This document shows positions 1-13,058 of a stretch of DNA of 64,000 nt, piece after piece. The position numbers and the translations under genes are program-made. How positions within the stretch are numbered: position 1 is the first letter of the stretch; every line of letters begins with the position of its first letter. The stretch spans positions 7,176,637 to 7,240,636 of the forward strand of contig JABAKD010000006.1 of NCBI GenBank assembly GCA_012845835.1. Reading direction: 5' to 3'. The notes under the pieces were generated by a model. The model ran no database searches and had not been told where the DNA came from. It saw only the letters and a program-made list of their open reading frames with translations. This DNA comes from Undaria pinnatifida (Eukaryota; Sar; Phaeophyceae; Laminariales; Alariaceae).

Positions 1-195
1 CAGAAAGTGAAGCGCTTCGCTGAAGCTGGTCATTCAAAACACCGTTGCTCTAGAGCAAAGCAAGACGCTTCAGCAAGTCGAGTGCCAGCTTATATCGGAG
101 TGTATCCGTGTGCCCACTCGGCACTGAGCATGATCATGGAAGGTACTGCTTGCCCGCCTCGAGGATACCAGGGTCGGCGAAAACAAGGAGCAGCA
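1..195 (+). promoter_or_regulatory. 5' flank or 5' UTR of the DUF4336 gene
   Basis: The sequence before the chosen start has no clear TATA box or other recognised element. The reading frame of exon 1 is open from position 7 onward, but the upstream part has no targeting signal and looks unlike the family, so it is treated as untranslated. The beginning of the transcript may lie outside the window. Confidence 0.3.
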
Positions 196-3100
196 ATGAC
201 GCGAAAGAGTTCGCTGGTGCTTCCCCCACCGTTGCTGGTGTTGTTGCTGCTCTGGAGCAGACAGCTGCACGGGTTCCTCGTATCCTCCCCGCATGTCATC
301 GCCAGAGGTATGAGCAATCAGCAACGCAGGCCACTGAGCATGTGTGGCAAAGTTGACGAATCGCATGATGATCCTGCTGTTTCTGCTGCACCTGCTGCGA
401 GGGACCAAAGGGAGGTGACGTGGTCCAATCGGGGGGGCAAGGACCTCGTGCGTGTGGCCGATAATGTTTGGTGCGCGGAGCGACCGTTCGTATGGAACAG
501 CATCGACGTCGGTGAGCCATATTCTCTCTCGTAATTGCTACTACTGCCGAGGTCCTTGTGTCGTGTCGTTGTTCATTGGCAGTATTTACGTACAATAAAA
601 TAGTGCGGTGCGTAAATACTCGCAGTGGGGAAGCAATGGAAAGTGGAAGGGGGGTGGTACGGGGCTGCAAACAAACCTGATCCGTCGATGTATAGTCTGT
701 ACGAGAACAGCTTTGCTGTTAGCGGCAGTCATAGCCCCTCTTGTGTGCGGTGCCTTGCCGGATAGCGGTACCAATAGCCGCACCCCCCGCACTATCCGGG
801 GATAGTATGATGGACCTTTGGTACCTGGTTCTCTATGGGACGAGGTCGTTCAAGTGATTTTCACCGCAATAAATTGGGGACCCGCATTAAAGGGTACCGC
901 CGTGCTAGCGCGGGACAACGGCTGCAGCTGTACCGCTACACCCGTATGACGCCATATCGTATACCTGGTACCTGGTAATACTATGAAAATTAAAATACAC
1001 TTCAGCTGTGAGATCGAATATTTTGTTGAAACTCTAACATGTATGGTGACCCGAAGGGTGCGCCAGCTAGCGTTGGGCTGCGAAAGCAAGTTAAATCGAC
1101 ACACGACGCGTATGAAAATACAGTACGTGGAAGTGTGGTGAGCTGAAGCTTTATCTTTCCCCATCCGCCGGAGGTGAAAAAAAAAAAAAAAAACTAATAT
1201 GTATCGCTTCGTGCCAGGTATCTGTTGTACTGCAGCGTGAAGCAGTACTGCTGTAAATGAGTAATGAAATGACGTGCTACGTGTTATCGGTTCGCGAACG
1301 ATTCGCGAACAGCGAATCCTTATGATATCATACGACGTTCTCTCAAAATCTGCTGTTCCTGAAAGTTTGGTTACAGCGGCCCCCGTATTTCCTCACGTAG
1401 AAACGCCTGATTACTTATTTATTTATGTATTTGTTTATTTATTTTCTCAACACTTCTACTTTCCAGCTTCTGGACAAGCCGTGGTCACAGGTGTCGTCCC
1501 TTCTCCCCCCCCCGGTTCTTGCCTTCAACTTTTATCGCGCATAGGGTTCAGCAATCCCACTACTCGTCGATTGTTCATCGAGTGTTGCTAACTCACGCTC
1601 TCGCGCTTTCCGCAAGTCAATTGGTGCACAAGAAAAAGTCCCCACGAATTTATACGAGTATGCACTCGGGGGGATTCGAACTCACGAAACTGACCTATGC
1701 CAGGCTCGAGGATAACCTGATACGCCACCGGGGCGACCGGTTATATGATAGATTCGCTGGAGCACCCCCTTTTTTTTCCGCTTTCTCGCAAGGGGGTGGT
1801 AGCAACCCATCCCCCACCACAGGTTTTTGCGGTAGCAGTTCTTGAATGCGGTTATCACAGATGCTCTTTTTTAGTAAACGACGGCGCGTATCACGCGGTA
1901 CATTTTATACCGCAGATACGAGTATACCACCCTTGGTGATAACTTATTTCATATCCATAACAACTACCCGATTTACTACCCGGGTATGTTGTACACCACA
2001 CCCCCTCCTCCGGTGTCATGCTTCGTATGTTCAGTATGACACCCCCGGGATGTTGGCTCCCCCAACATGCGGGACGGGCAGGTAACATATACTTCCTTGC
2101 CGGCCGTTTGTGGTCATGTTCAATCTTGCACGTCTGCCCAGACCAACCCGACCCTAGACCTAACCCTAACCCTGCTCCAATCCTTCCGGAGGCCCGAGGT
2201 TGGCAGCGGCAGTGGCGCGGCTCCGCAGCATGTGTTGGTGTCGTTTTTCCAATACGCAACGTGCGAGCGAAAGTAAGGGGACGAACGACCGGCAGGAAGT
2301 TTCTTTGCATGCATGTCCTGCATAGTCAGCGCTGACCATGTATGGGTCAGTGGTTATGGTGCACATTTAACAAAGGTCGAGTCGTGAATGCCCCACCTGC
2401 TTGGAGTGTGGCCGCAAAACTCCTTTATAACCGTTGTCATCGCACCCCTTTTATCACGCCCCCTAGATTGCACCAGCTCGCTCGGTGATACGTGCTATCA
2501 AGTTAAAAACGGCCGCCCAAGTTATCACCGGTGTACATTGACCCTGGTATTTCACACCCTTTCTGGAGTACACCATGCCGGATGTCAAGTTGTTCAGAGC
2601 CCACAATGTTATCACCGGGGGTGTACACCGTCGTATTCGGTACCACTAGGTTCGCACTCTAATCTGCGGTGGCTCACATTCCTGGCAATGACCGCTACAT
2701 CGTCCACTGCCCAATGCCGCCGCCGGTGCAACTGCAGTGGTGGTGCCGCGTTAGTGCGGTAGTGCGGGGGTCCTGTTTAGGGCGGTGTAAATCGCTTGTC
2801 ATGACCGCATCCTACAGGGTACCGCACCACACCAGCCCGGAAAGTGCGGGGTTTCGCTACTGCAGTGCGTGTTTTGTCGCCAGGCCAGGCACCCCACTAA
2901 TGAGGGACTATGAGTATTCGAAAACGACACCCCGGACAGATCTGCTGTCCATTTTTCATCAACAGACATGATACCTGGTAGGCGTCATAGTAGGCAGCAG
3001 CAGTTGCTCTGTAGCATCCGTGTTGTTGATGGTTGTACGTGCTGCTGCGGCCACGCGCAATAACTGTTCCCACCATCTACCAGTCATTTCATCGGATACG

Positions 3101-5210
3101 TACCGATTATCGACGCCACAGTTAGATCATGCCGATGTGCTGCTGTGTATCAGGTACCAGTATGCACGAGAATACCGCAGGTTTTGATCGTACAGGTATA
3201 CGACTACCGTAGTAAAGTGTAATATGTTTGTCCCCCTTTAATGTGGATATCGCTGTCTGGCAAGGCATCGAACCCAAGTGGGACCCGACGCGTGGCACAA
3301 TAGAGGTGACGCTTTTCGTCTGAAATGGTTTCTGAAAGATGGGCCTCCTTAACCCAAAATTGTCGGAAATTATAGGACATTTTTTTTTTTTTTTTGCATT
3401 ATTTTCGTTGTACACCTGGCCTATGGGATTTTTCACCCATGGGAGCAGTTTTTATTTTTCTCCATCCTCAGTTTGTGGGTTAAGAAGGACATGTCTTGAG
3501 CTCCCGAAGTGGAAAAACCTCAGAAAAAAAATAGTGCACCGCTATTGTAGCACGTGTCACCCCCACGACTGTACCGGTGCTTTTACGTGTTGCTAAAACC
3601 TTCCAATGGGTTGGGGTTGGGGTTGGGATTGGAATCAGGGGTAGGGCTAGGGTTAGGGCAGGGGTTAGCATCAAGGTTAGGGGTAAAGTTATGGGAATAT
3701 TGGAAAACCCTGGGACAGCAGCCCTTGGTTGTAGTTGGAGGTCTACCCGTCCCCTACTTCCTACGTGCAATTTAAGTTTCATAGACAGACGTATTGTATG
3801 TACAACTCCTTGCATTGGAGTCCGGCCGTAAAAAGCGGCATCCCCTATCTAGCAGCCGCGTTGCTGCTTCGACTCCTTGACGCTGTATTCGTACCCGTAA
3901 ATGTTTACCTGTGAAGTCCGAACGGGGATCCTGACCCCCATACTGTTATAAACGGAGACAAACAGACGTCGAAGTCATATGCAAGGACGCAGAACTCCGA
4001 AAACTACCGCGCGAAACCAATACCTACGATACCGAATCCAAATATTACAACTAGTAAATCCGTCGCCAAATAATAACTACCAGGTGGCAACTAACCCACA
4101 GCCCTACCGGTGTTGTTGTGACATCAGCCTTGAGCAACAACCTGTCCTGTACCGGTAGGGTTTTAGGATAGCGCCTGCCGAGGAGGGTGGACTTCCACTT
4201 ATCGACAAAATTCTTTGCTGGCTGTGGCACCGACCGTTGATTTGCTGTGGCCGACCCTCGGTTTTGGTCGCCGTGGGATCAAGATGGTTAATGGACGCTG
4301 CCGGGGGCTAATTATTTGAAAGATCTCGATGACATCCTCCCAAAGCCGCCACGGTGTTATCCGAGGATCCGTTTGGAGGGCTCAGATCCGGGTTGAGACC
4401 ACGTCAGATGTTATCTGGGTGGGTTCCAAGCGGGAGAAGGGTGCAATTATGTCTGTGCGTTTGGCCAATGAAACAACCCTAGGCATGAGTATTCGACTAG
4501 TCAATGGCCATTTTCGAACATCAGTATTTAATCAGTAAAGGGGCGTCTTCGAATACGTGGTGGGTAAGGTATTCTGCTTTGTCCGAATGACCATCGGGGG
4601 TTAGGGAAAAAGTGGTCAGTGCCGAAGAGACCACTGCCCACTTGACCGAAGACTGAGCACGGTAAACGGTATTTGCACGAGGCATCTAGCTTTTTGGTAA
4701 TTCCACTTGGCGTTTAGATTGGTGCCTGAACGCTGGTATCGTGTCATATAAATAAAAGTTCTGCTAATGTACCTGGTATCTACTGGAAACATAGTCGTAC
4801 TTCGAGTTTATAAATACTGGGATGACAAGATATGGACGTATATCTGTACTGGTGTATGCTGATTCGGCCACGCTAAGCCAACCGTACTGAGTACGAAAAG
4901 CGGTTGTCGCGTGCAGCTCGGTAGGCTTTGCATGGCCAGGCTTGTGCGTGTTCCGCTTTTCGTAGCCAGTACGGTTGGTATGTCATGGCTTAATCTCATT
5001 ACTGCATTTGCGACGCTCATCTCTGCGTCATAGATTGTGACCACAGAGCTTGTCTTTCTGTAGGATAACGAATCGGCACAGACACTGGGTGTGCTGGGTG
5101 TCGGTGGGTGGAAATAACAGTTTCATGTGAAGAGCACACAGCAGTGGTACTGAGTATTGATATATGACCACGCACTTGATTATGCGAGTTAATGTGAGAA
5201 CAACAACAAT

Positions 5211-5254
<44 letters not shown>

Positions 5255-8200
5255 AAACAACATGATGTCAGTACGTTTTAAGTTCAGGGTTATGAGAACG
5301 CAATACTTGTAAATTGCCAGTTCATTCGCAATCTATATACAACGAAACATGGATGTACCACGCAGCTTGCAAAGTTGAGTTTCAATCATTCAATCGGTCG
5401 TACTCACAGCTGACGTTTTTCAAATTTTATTAAAACAGCGACTATATTTTTCTAGTCGAAAGGTTATCTCCTTGGCCTTTGTACGTAGAGCCGACAGACC
5501 GCAAAGGGTGCCAAAGAGTCTGGTCTACGTAATCGATGCGAGTCGACGAGGGAAGAGAGGGCTGGGTTATTCTAGCGACAAAAACGAAGGCGCCTACCAT
5601 AGTGGGGACGGGGGAGAAGAGCCTGTTTGGCGGCCCCTGATCTCAGATACAACTATGAATGGGGGGGGGGGGAAATAAGAAATTAAAAGTGCGAAGATGT
5701 TAGAAGGGATGAACAAAAAAAGAAGAGCACAAAGTGGAGTATAGGCCCATGGATAAGAAATAACCCTTTGGGACTTCATCAGGGACGTACGTTGTGGCCG
5801 GTAACGGTATCACAACGGTGACTGGAGTTGCGGGTGGGTAACAATATTTCTTGTGGTACCACGGTTTGGCGTAGCATCCCCTGAACGGAAACGCCTGCAT
5901 TTACACTGGAAAGCCCATCAAATTTCCCACCCGCTGTTGTGAAAACCACATCCGCGGATCAGTGTTTCTTTTTTGCGGTAACAGCGGTATAACAAAAGTA
6001 GACGGGTGTTTCCACAAACGTACACCGTGTTTTGGCGAAGAACATTTTCCGAACGACGGGGCTTCTTAACCCGGAATCGTCGGGATTGTATAATTTTTGT
6101 TTGACGACATGTTTTGGTTTTGTATGCATAGGGCATGGCATTATTGATCGGGTTGAACTCTCACCTTTCCAAAGCGAAAATAATGGGTGAGGTATTGATC
6201 TCCTCATGATAGGAGCTTCAGAAAACATCCCCTGAACGGAAACGCCTGCATTCACGCTGGAAAGCCTCTCAAATTTCCTACCCGCTGTTGTGAAAACCGC
6301 ATCCGCATTCGATCGGTGTTTCTCTTTTGCGGTAACAGCGGTATAGCAAAAGTAGACCGGTGTTACCACAAACGTACACCGTGTTTTGGCGAAGAACATT
6401 TTCCGAACGAAGGGGCTTCTTGACCCGGAATCGCCGGAACTATATTTTTTTTGTTTCACGACATGTTTTGGTTTTGTGTGCGTAGGCTATGGCATTATTG
6501 ATCGGGTTGACCCTCTCACTTTTTCCAACGCGAAAAAAATGGGTGGGGTATTGAGCTCCTCATGATAGAAGCTTCGGAAACCAAGGGATAACACTTCTGC
6601 CGCAGCATGTGACAGCAGACGTGCGATTTTCTTGTATCACCGGTAATTTTTGTGCCTCAATGGTATTTTTTGTGCCTCAAAATTGAGGTAACGTGCGGCC
6701 CCGGCTTCAGAGAGTAGAAGCGTCGATTCAAAAGTGCCTTGATTATAGCATAGGTCACGCTACTCAGCCCGGGTTGCTGCGGTTGGGGATGTCCGCAGCG
6801 CAACGGAAGGAAGTGTACAATACTCATTCATCCGTGTACCGCGGTAGCTTGCGGTGCTGGAGTAGTAGTGGTTACCGCCGTTAGGGACAGCTCGCGCTGT
6901 CATTGCCACGGGAACTGAAGGATACGTCGGCTAGCACTGGATTCCGGATACAGTTGAGTTAAGTTGACACGCGACATGTATGAGAATACGTGCAAGTGTG
7001 GTGAGCTTAAGCTCTATTTTTCCCCATCCACCGGAGGATTACAACAACAACAAAAATGCAACACGTGATTACTCGTATTTTTTGCGCGCTCTTCCGGACT
7101 GCTTGCTAAATTTCAAACTGGTTCTTTTTCGATCGCTAAACATGGGCCCCAACAGAGAACGCGTAACCAAAATGACTCTGCGATCCAAAAAAACGCAGCA
7201 AGGAGATCCAAAAACGCGGAAATCCTTAACTTACCGCACACAATTCCAGCAACTGTAGTACAGGTGGCCAACTAGTAAGCAGTCGGCGACGTAGTCAGCC
7301 AACTCGCAGCCCTAGTCATGTCAACATATCCCTCTAGGAAGAAGAGAAGGGCAGTGGGATGCAACCAACACAGGGAAACTCACTATACACAACTTCGTAC
7401 GGATTTTAAACATGAAGAAACACACAAGACACAAGTCACGTACACACACGCACGCACATCATATTACCCCTCGCAACCATCGCCTCTCACCGTACGGATT
7501 TTAAACATGAAGAAACACACAAGACACAAGTCACGTACACACACGCACGCACATCATATTACCCCTCGCAACCATCGCCTCTCACCCATAGTCTCTCAGC
7601 TATCGTCTACCAACCGTCATCTCTCAACAATCGTATCCCAAGCATGATCGTCTCTCGAACATGTTTTCGACAACGACCTTGTTTCAACCATCATAGTCTC
7701 CCAACCGTCGTATTCCAACCATCGTCTCTAAGCGACCATTGTGCTTCAACCATTGCCGTAACCCACACATCGTCTCCCAACCATTATCGTCTCTCAACCA
7801 TCGTTTCGTGGTGATGATAGTGGGGGTTGTGGTGTCGGTGATGTTCGTGGTGGTGGTTTCGCTAGTGCAGGAGGGAGGGATGGTAGGAGGGTGATGAATG
7901 CTTTGGGGTGTGACAGGTTTTACGCAGTTCGGGGAGGGGAAAAGCACTCATGATCATGGTTGGAAGGGCTCGTGTTGCTTTATGAGAGAGTGAAGACGGG
8001 TCCACCAGGGACGTCGGGCGTCGGTTCGTCGTGGAAGTGTCATATATGACCTAAATATTCCGAGGGAAACACGGCTTCCACCTTTACGTATTCCTCCGCA
8101 CATGACTGTGCGACAGCTCGCAGCTGTACTCCGAGCATACCCAACGGAGGGCACTCACTCAATCAAGTTGTTGATCCATACACGTCCCTCCATCTATTTC

Positions 8201-11200
8201 TCCATCTATCCTTCCAACAATCCATCTCAACCATAGTCTCTCAACCATCGTCTCTCAACCATCGCATCTCAACCACCATCTCCCAGCCACTGCTTCTACA
8301 CTATCATCGTATATCAACCAATTGTCGTATCTCAACCAAACATCGTATATCAACCATCGTATCTCAGCCGTCGTTTGTTCAGCCATCGCCCATCACAACC
8401 ATCCTCAGTAGACGACTTGACAAGGGACGTGGTATTGTAAGCCTAACAGCAGGCTTCACCCTACGATCTGCCGACATTCTGCCTCTTGTTCCGAGGATGT
8501 GTGCTTCATTTTTCTTCAACGAAAAGAACGAACACAATTCATCTCCCCCCCGCCCTCTCAAACAAACACATACAAACCACCCTCGCCTCTGAAACGTCGT
8601 CTTTCTCAACCATCATCGATAGACTATCGTCCATTGACCACCGTCTCCTCTCAACCGTCATCGTTCCTCGACCATTGCCCCGCAGACACGTTGGGTTGGG
8701 TTGGGTTGGATTGGGTCGGGTTGTGTTTGAGGTGCGGCAGCACGGGTGAGTAGGTGGGTGGGGGGAGGGGCTGCATGGGATGGTGGGTTGGGTTGGGTTC
8801 CTATCTCAACCGTTGTCTCTCAAACGTCGTGTTTTCTCAACCATATTTTCTCAACCATCGTATATCAACCGTGTCTCCTCAAGAAAGAAGGATACATGTG
8901 AGAAAAGGACACGACGGAAGCGCTTGCCCTTTCAAGATGCTCGAGCGGATGGTCACGACGTACAAATGACGAGGTTCTTGATACAAAAATCTACGTTTGA
9001 CGCGTGCTACGATAGAGGTTCGCCACTTTCTTTCTGAGGTTCCTCAATTTCGGGAGCTTAAGACCCCTCCCACAAATCGATTTTGATAAAAAGGTAAAAA
9101 ACTGCTCCAGGATGACAAAAAATCCCATGGCCTAATTCCACAACAAGAACCATGAAAAAACAAATGGCCTATTATTTATTTTTTTTCCGACGATTTTGGG
9201 TTAAGGAAGACGATTTTGGGTTAAGGAAGCCCCGTCATTCAGAAACCATTTCGCACGAAAAGTGCTACCTCTGTCGTAGCAGACGTCGTTGGCTAAAACT
9301 TGCACACGCCACTCCTGCGATGTTTGTTCACGCGATTACGAATTTGGCTCTCAACCATCATCCGTGTCTCAAGCCTATTCGTCTCTGAACTACACCATCG
9401 TTCAACCATCGTGTCTCGACCAGCCGTCTTGTTTCAACCATCGAATCTCAACCGCCGTTTCTCAACCACTTCTTCCCCCAGGAGGCCGCGTGGCAGTGGT
9501 GAGGCTCTCGGATGGTTATCTCTGGGTGCTTTCCCATGTCGATCTTGTCATCTTTTAACCATCGTATATCATCAACCATGGTTACCAGGAGGCTGCATGG
9601 CGGCGGTGAAACTCCCGGGTGGTGGTCTTGGGGTGCACCGCCCTGCCCTGTGATTCCTCGGGCATTTGCACCTCCCGTTTGATTCGAACACCCACAACAT
9701 TAGGCGAGTGGGTAAGCAGCTCCACCAACAACCTCTTTTCGCCGGCAAACCGCAGTTCACGTCTCGCAACCATTGCCTATCAACCATCGTCTCTCAACCA
9801 CCATCGTCGTCTCTACCGTGGTTGCCAGGAGGCCGCATGGCGGTGGTTAAACTCTCGGATGGTTCTCTCTGGGTGCACTCCCCTGTGGAACTTGACGAGC
9901 CGCTGAGGCAGGCGTTGGAAGAGATTGGACCTGTGGGCCATATCGTCTCCCCCAACTACGAGCATGTCAAGTGAGAAGTGGGAAGGGGAGGGGGGGGGGG
10001 AGGGGGAGGCAAAGATGGACGGGGGGGGGGGGGTTGTATTCATCGTATCGTGCTTGGCGGTAGTCCGTAGAGCCATAGACCCTGGCATCCCTACGTACAA
10101 TGCCAGGACGAAGCACGTCGGGTTTTCGTCGACCAGAAAGATATTGCTTACGCCAAGCGCGAAGAACCTTGAGGTATTCGGCGGGTCGCGTGAAGGGTGA
10201 ACTGCATCTTACTATTTTATAACTAACTTTCAAGGACGTCAGCCGTGAGTTCGACCAATTTCAGGTCAATACTCATCTTTGCAAGCTGCGTTGTTGGTAC
10301 TCGTAATATACTATATGGGTGATTTTTTATTGGGAGGTGTCCTATTTTTCGTCCACTATAATGGTAAGTGTTGGTATTTATACTTTAGTTTGTCACGACC
10401 GCTTGTGAGGCGGATTTCGTCACCTCGTGCGTACTTTCGTACGAATAGGTGACAGCGTCGAGCGACGTGATTTATTGCCTTGTCTTGGCCATTTTCAGAG
10501 GCAGCAATGGGTATACTACAGTATGTAACTGCTTTGTGGACGCCCGTCCATACACTCACTACGCGATACGATCATTCCCCTTGTGCGGAGGTAAGGTTCT
10601 CCACCCCACATATGATCTAACGCAACCAACATCTCGGTTTCCCGAGTATCCTAGTTGTCTAGCCCACGTAGTGAGCACCGTGTCTTACATCATCGTTGCA
10701 AATCGACTCAAACCCGATAATTATTTTATTATTCAAGTTTTTTTGGAACGGGAGGGGGGGTGGAGGCCGTGTATTCATTTCATGCATGGCCGTAGTCGAA
10801 TGACCATCGGCCCTCGCATACCTGCAATGCCGGAACGGAGCATGACGGGTGTTCACCGACCAGGAAGGCATTGCTTGCACCAAGCGCGAAATGCCGTGAG
10901 GTGTTCGGCGAGTCGCATGGAAGGTGAACTGTATCCTACCACATTAAGAATCACTTGTGAGGCGGACTTCGGCGCCTTGCGCGTGGTTTGATGCATGTGG
11001 ATGACAGCTTTGAAGCATTTATTTTGTTTCTGGCGTGTCCACTCCCAGAGACAGCAATGGCTATGATTCGTACTTGCCTCGTGGGGTGCCTTACCATATA
11101 CAGGCTACGTGATATCATCCCACGAAACAGGGGGGGTGGATCGGGGGACGGGCGGGGACGGGGGCGCGTTTTCTGGCTGAGAGGCAAGTGTCAACCCGCT

Positions 11201-13014
11201 TAAGGCGCCGGAGGGGGAAACATAAGAATAGTTACGATTATGGCATCAGCTACACGAAGCGGTGCGGGCTGCTAGCTAAGGGGGCGGTGTTTTAGCATCG
11301 AGCTCCGGAGCAAGGCATGGGGCTGAAAGGAACACCGCGGCACCACTGGAAGACAACCGTATTCCGTATTCCGTACGGTATTCCGTACGGTATTCCTCGA
11401 ATGTACGCAGCCGGCCTCATTGTGGACTGAAAACGTCACAGCCACTCACCCCAGACCCCCCCCCCCCGCGGCCCACCCGCCTGCTCCCCCCCACCCTCTC
11501 CCCGTCACAGAAACGGGCGATCGATGTATTTACGCAACTTGTAGAGATGAATATCGACCCTACATTCGTCGAACTCACAGCTGATGCCGTTAAAATACTT
11601 TATAAAATACGCTAAGAAATGGGTAGACCCATATTCTTCTGCGCGGTCATTGTGTGTTGAAAACGTGACAGCCCCCCACCCCCCCCCCGCCTCCCTCCAT
11701 TCCCCCGACCCGTACTCCGGCAGATGTGGACGTGGAAATTATCAGAATCTTCACTTGGAACTGCAGCTTGAGCGAATTACGAGTTTGAGAAACACAGTTA
11801 ACCTGACAAACCATTCCATGGCTTATGTATATATAAACAAGTACAATGTACGCTCTTTGTGTAGAATTGCGTTATCTTGCCTGTAGGCCGAGGATCCTCT
11901 CTCGCGCTTTCGGCTGCGGAGGACACAAGGATCCCGTCGGTGCATTACGACACACGTCTGGGTCCCCGGCCGAGGTTCGTGGCACGCGCTGTGGACGTTC
12001 AGAGTCGCGCGAGGAAAAAGCGTTTTTTAAGGGATTGATACCCGCGTCGCTGAGCCGCGCAGGGCCCATGGAAACCTCTTTTGTCCTGTGTGTTTACGCT
12101 GTGCTGCTCTGCTGCTGTGTCACACGGTCCTCCAAGCCCTGTACCTGCGGCAGACACGGTACAACAGCAGCCGCGCTGCAAGGTCTTCCCTTGGTGACAG
12201 CCACGGACAACGCTTATGTGTTATGTGTACGTGTGCGAGGTGCGAGTGGAGTATGTGCGCTGTCATAGGAGCACGGCACTATCAAAACGGCGCAAAATAT
12301 GTTTTCTAAAGCAGCCGCTCCTCAGCCGCGCAGCCACAAAATCAAAACAGCACACAGCAGCTGTTCAGCAGCAGCCGCACTTCAAACTCTGCCTTTTGTC
12401 ACAGCCAGCAGTCGCGTTGCCCTTGTGTGTGGTTGGTGCACAGCAGGAGATCGAATCATGACCACATTTTCACGTTCGAACCCATACTCAACACACACTG
12501 TGTCGAACCTCATGCCAGATATATCAGGATTGCAAATGCATACCAAGTACAAAGGAACGCCCGTGTTACCCCTTTTCAACTTGTGACACCGACAGCCCCC
12601 GAGACTTGGAGCCAACCACATCCCCGGAGGGGAACCTTGTAGCGAAAAGTGTTGTATGGAAGGCATGGCGTTCCCACGAGAATGGATTGGTCCCGAGTTG
12701 AGGACCCCGGTTAAGCGTAAATGTTTGGCCAAATATTGCTATTATCAATACTATCGCAGCACGCGTCCGACAGCCAGCCGCTACCCCCCTGCGGCGCACC
12801 TGCTCTACCCCCACCCCCGCCCTCTTGTTTTCCGTATGGCAACAGGTATGCGAAACAATGGGTGGATGCTTTTCCTTCTGCGCGGTCGTACGCGTGCCCA
12901 GGCTTGAAGGAGCGAAAACCTGAGGTCGGCTTTTATCGGGCGGTGGGGGGCTCCCCCGATGACGATATGCCTCCAGAGTGAGTGCAAACCTTGTTGTTGT
13001 TGTTGTTGTTGCGG

Positions 13015-13058
<44 letters not shown>

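Larger units (their letters stand above)
7586..9828. repeat. Degenerate AACCATCGT satellite ending at exon 2
   Basis: Variants of CTCTCAACCATCGT recur dozens of times through the last 2.2 kb of intron 1, interrupted by an inserted family A MITE (8999-9290), a TTGGG tract near 8692 and other sequence. The array ends against the functional exon 2, and the two exon 2 relics lie between its units, so satellite growth and exon duplication probably shared a mechanism. Confidence 0.65.

Noticed and set aside
2154..2176. Chromosome end
   Set aside because: Only a few telomere-like units, with a gene continuing across both sides.
5959..6459. 166-residue minus-strand frame
   Set aside because: It spans the 351-base duplication containing MITE family A sequence and is a repeated non-coding frame.
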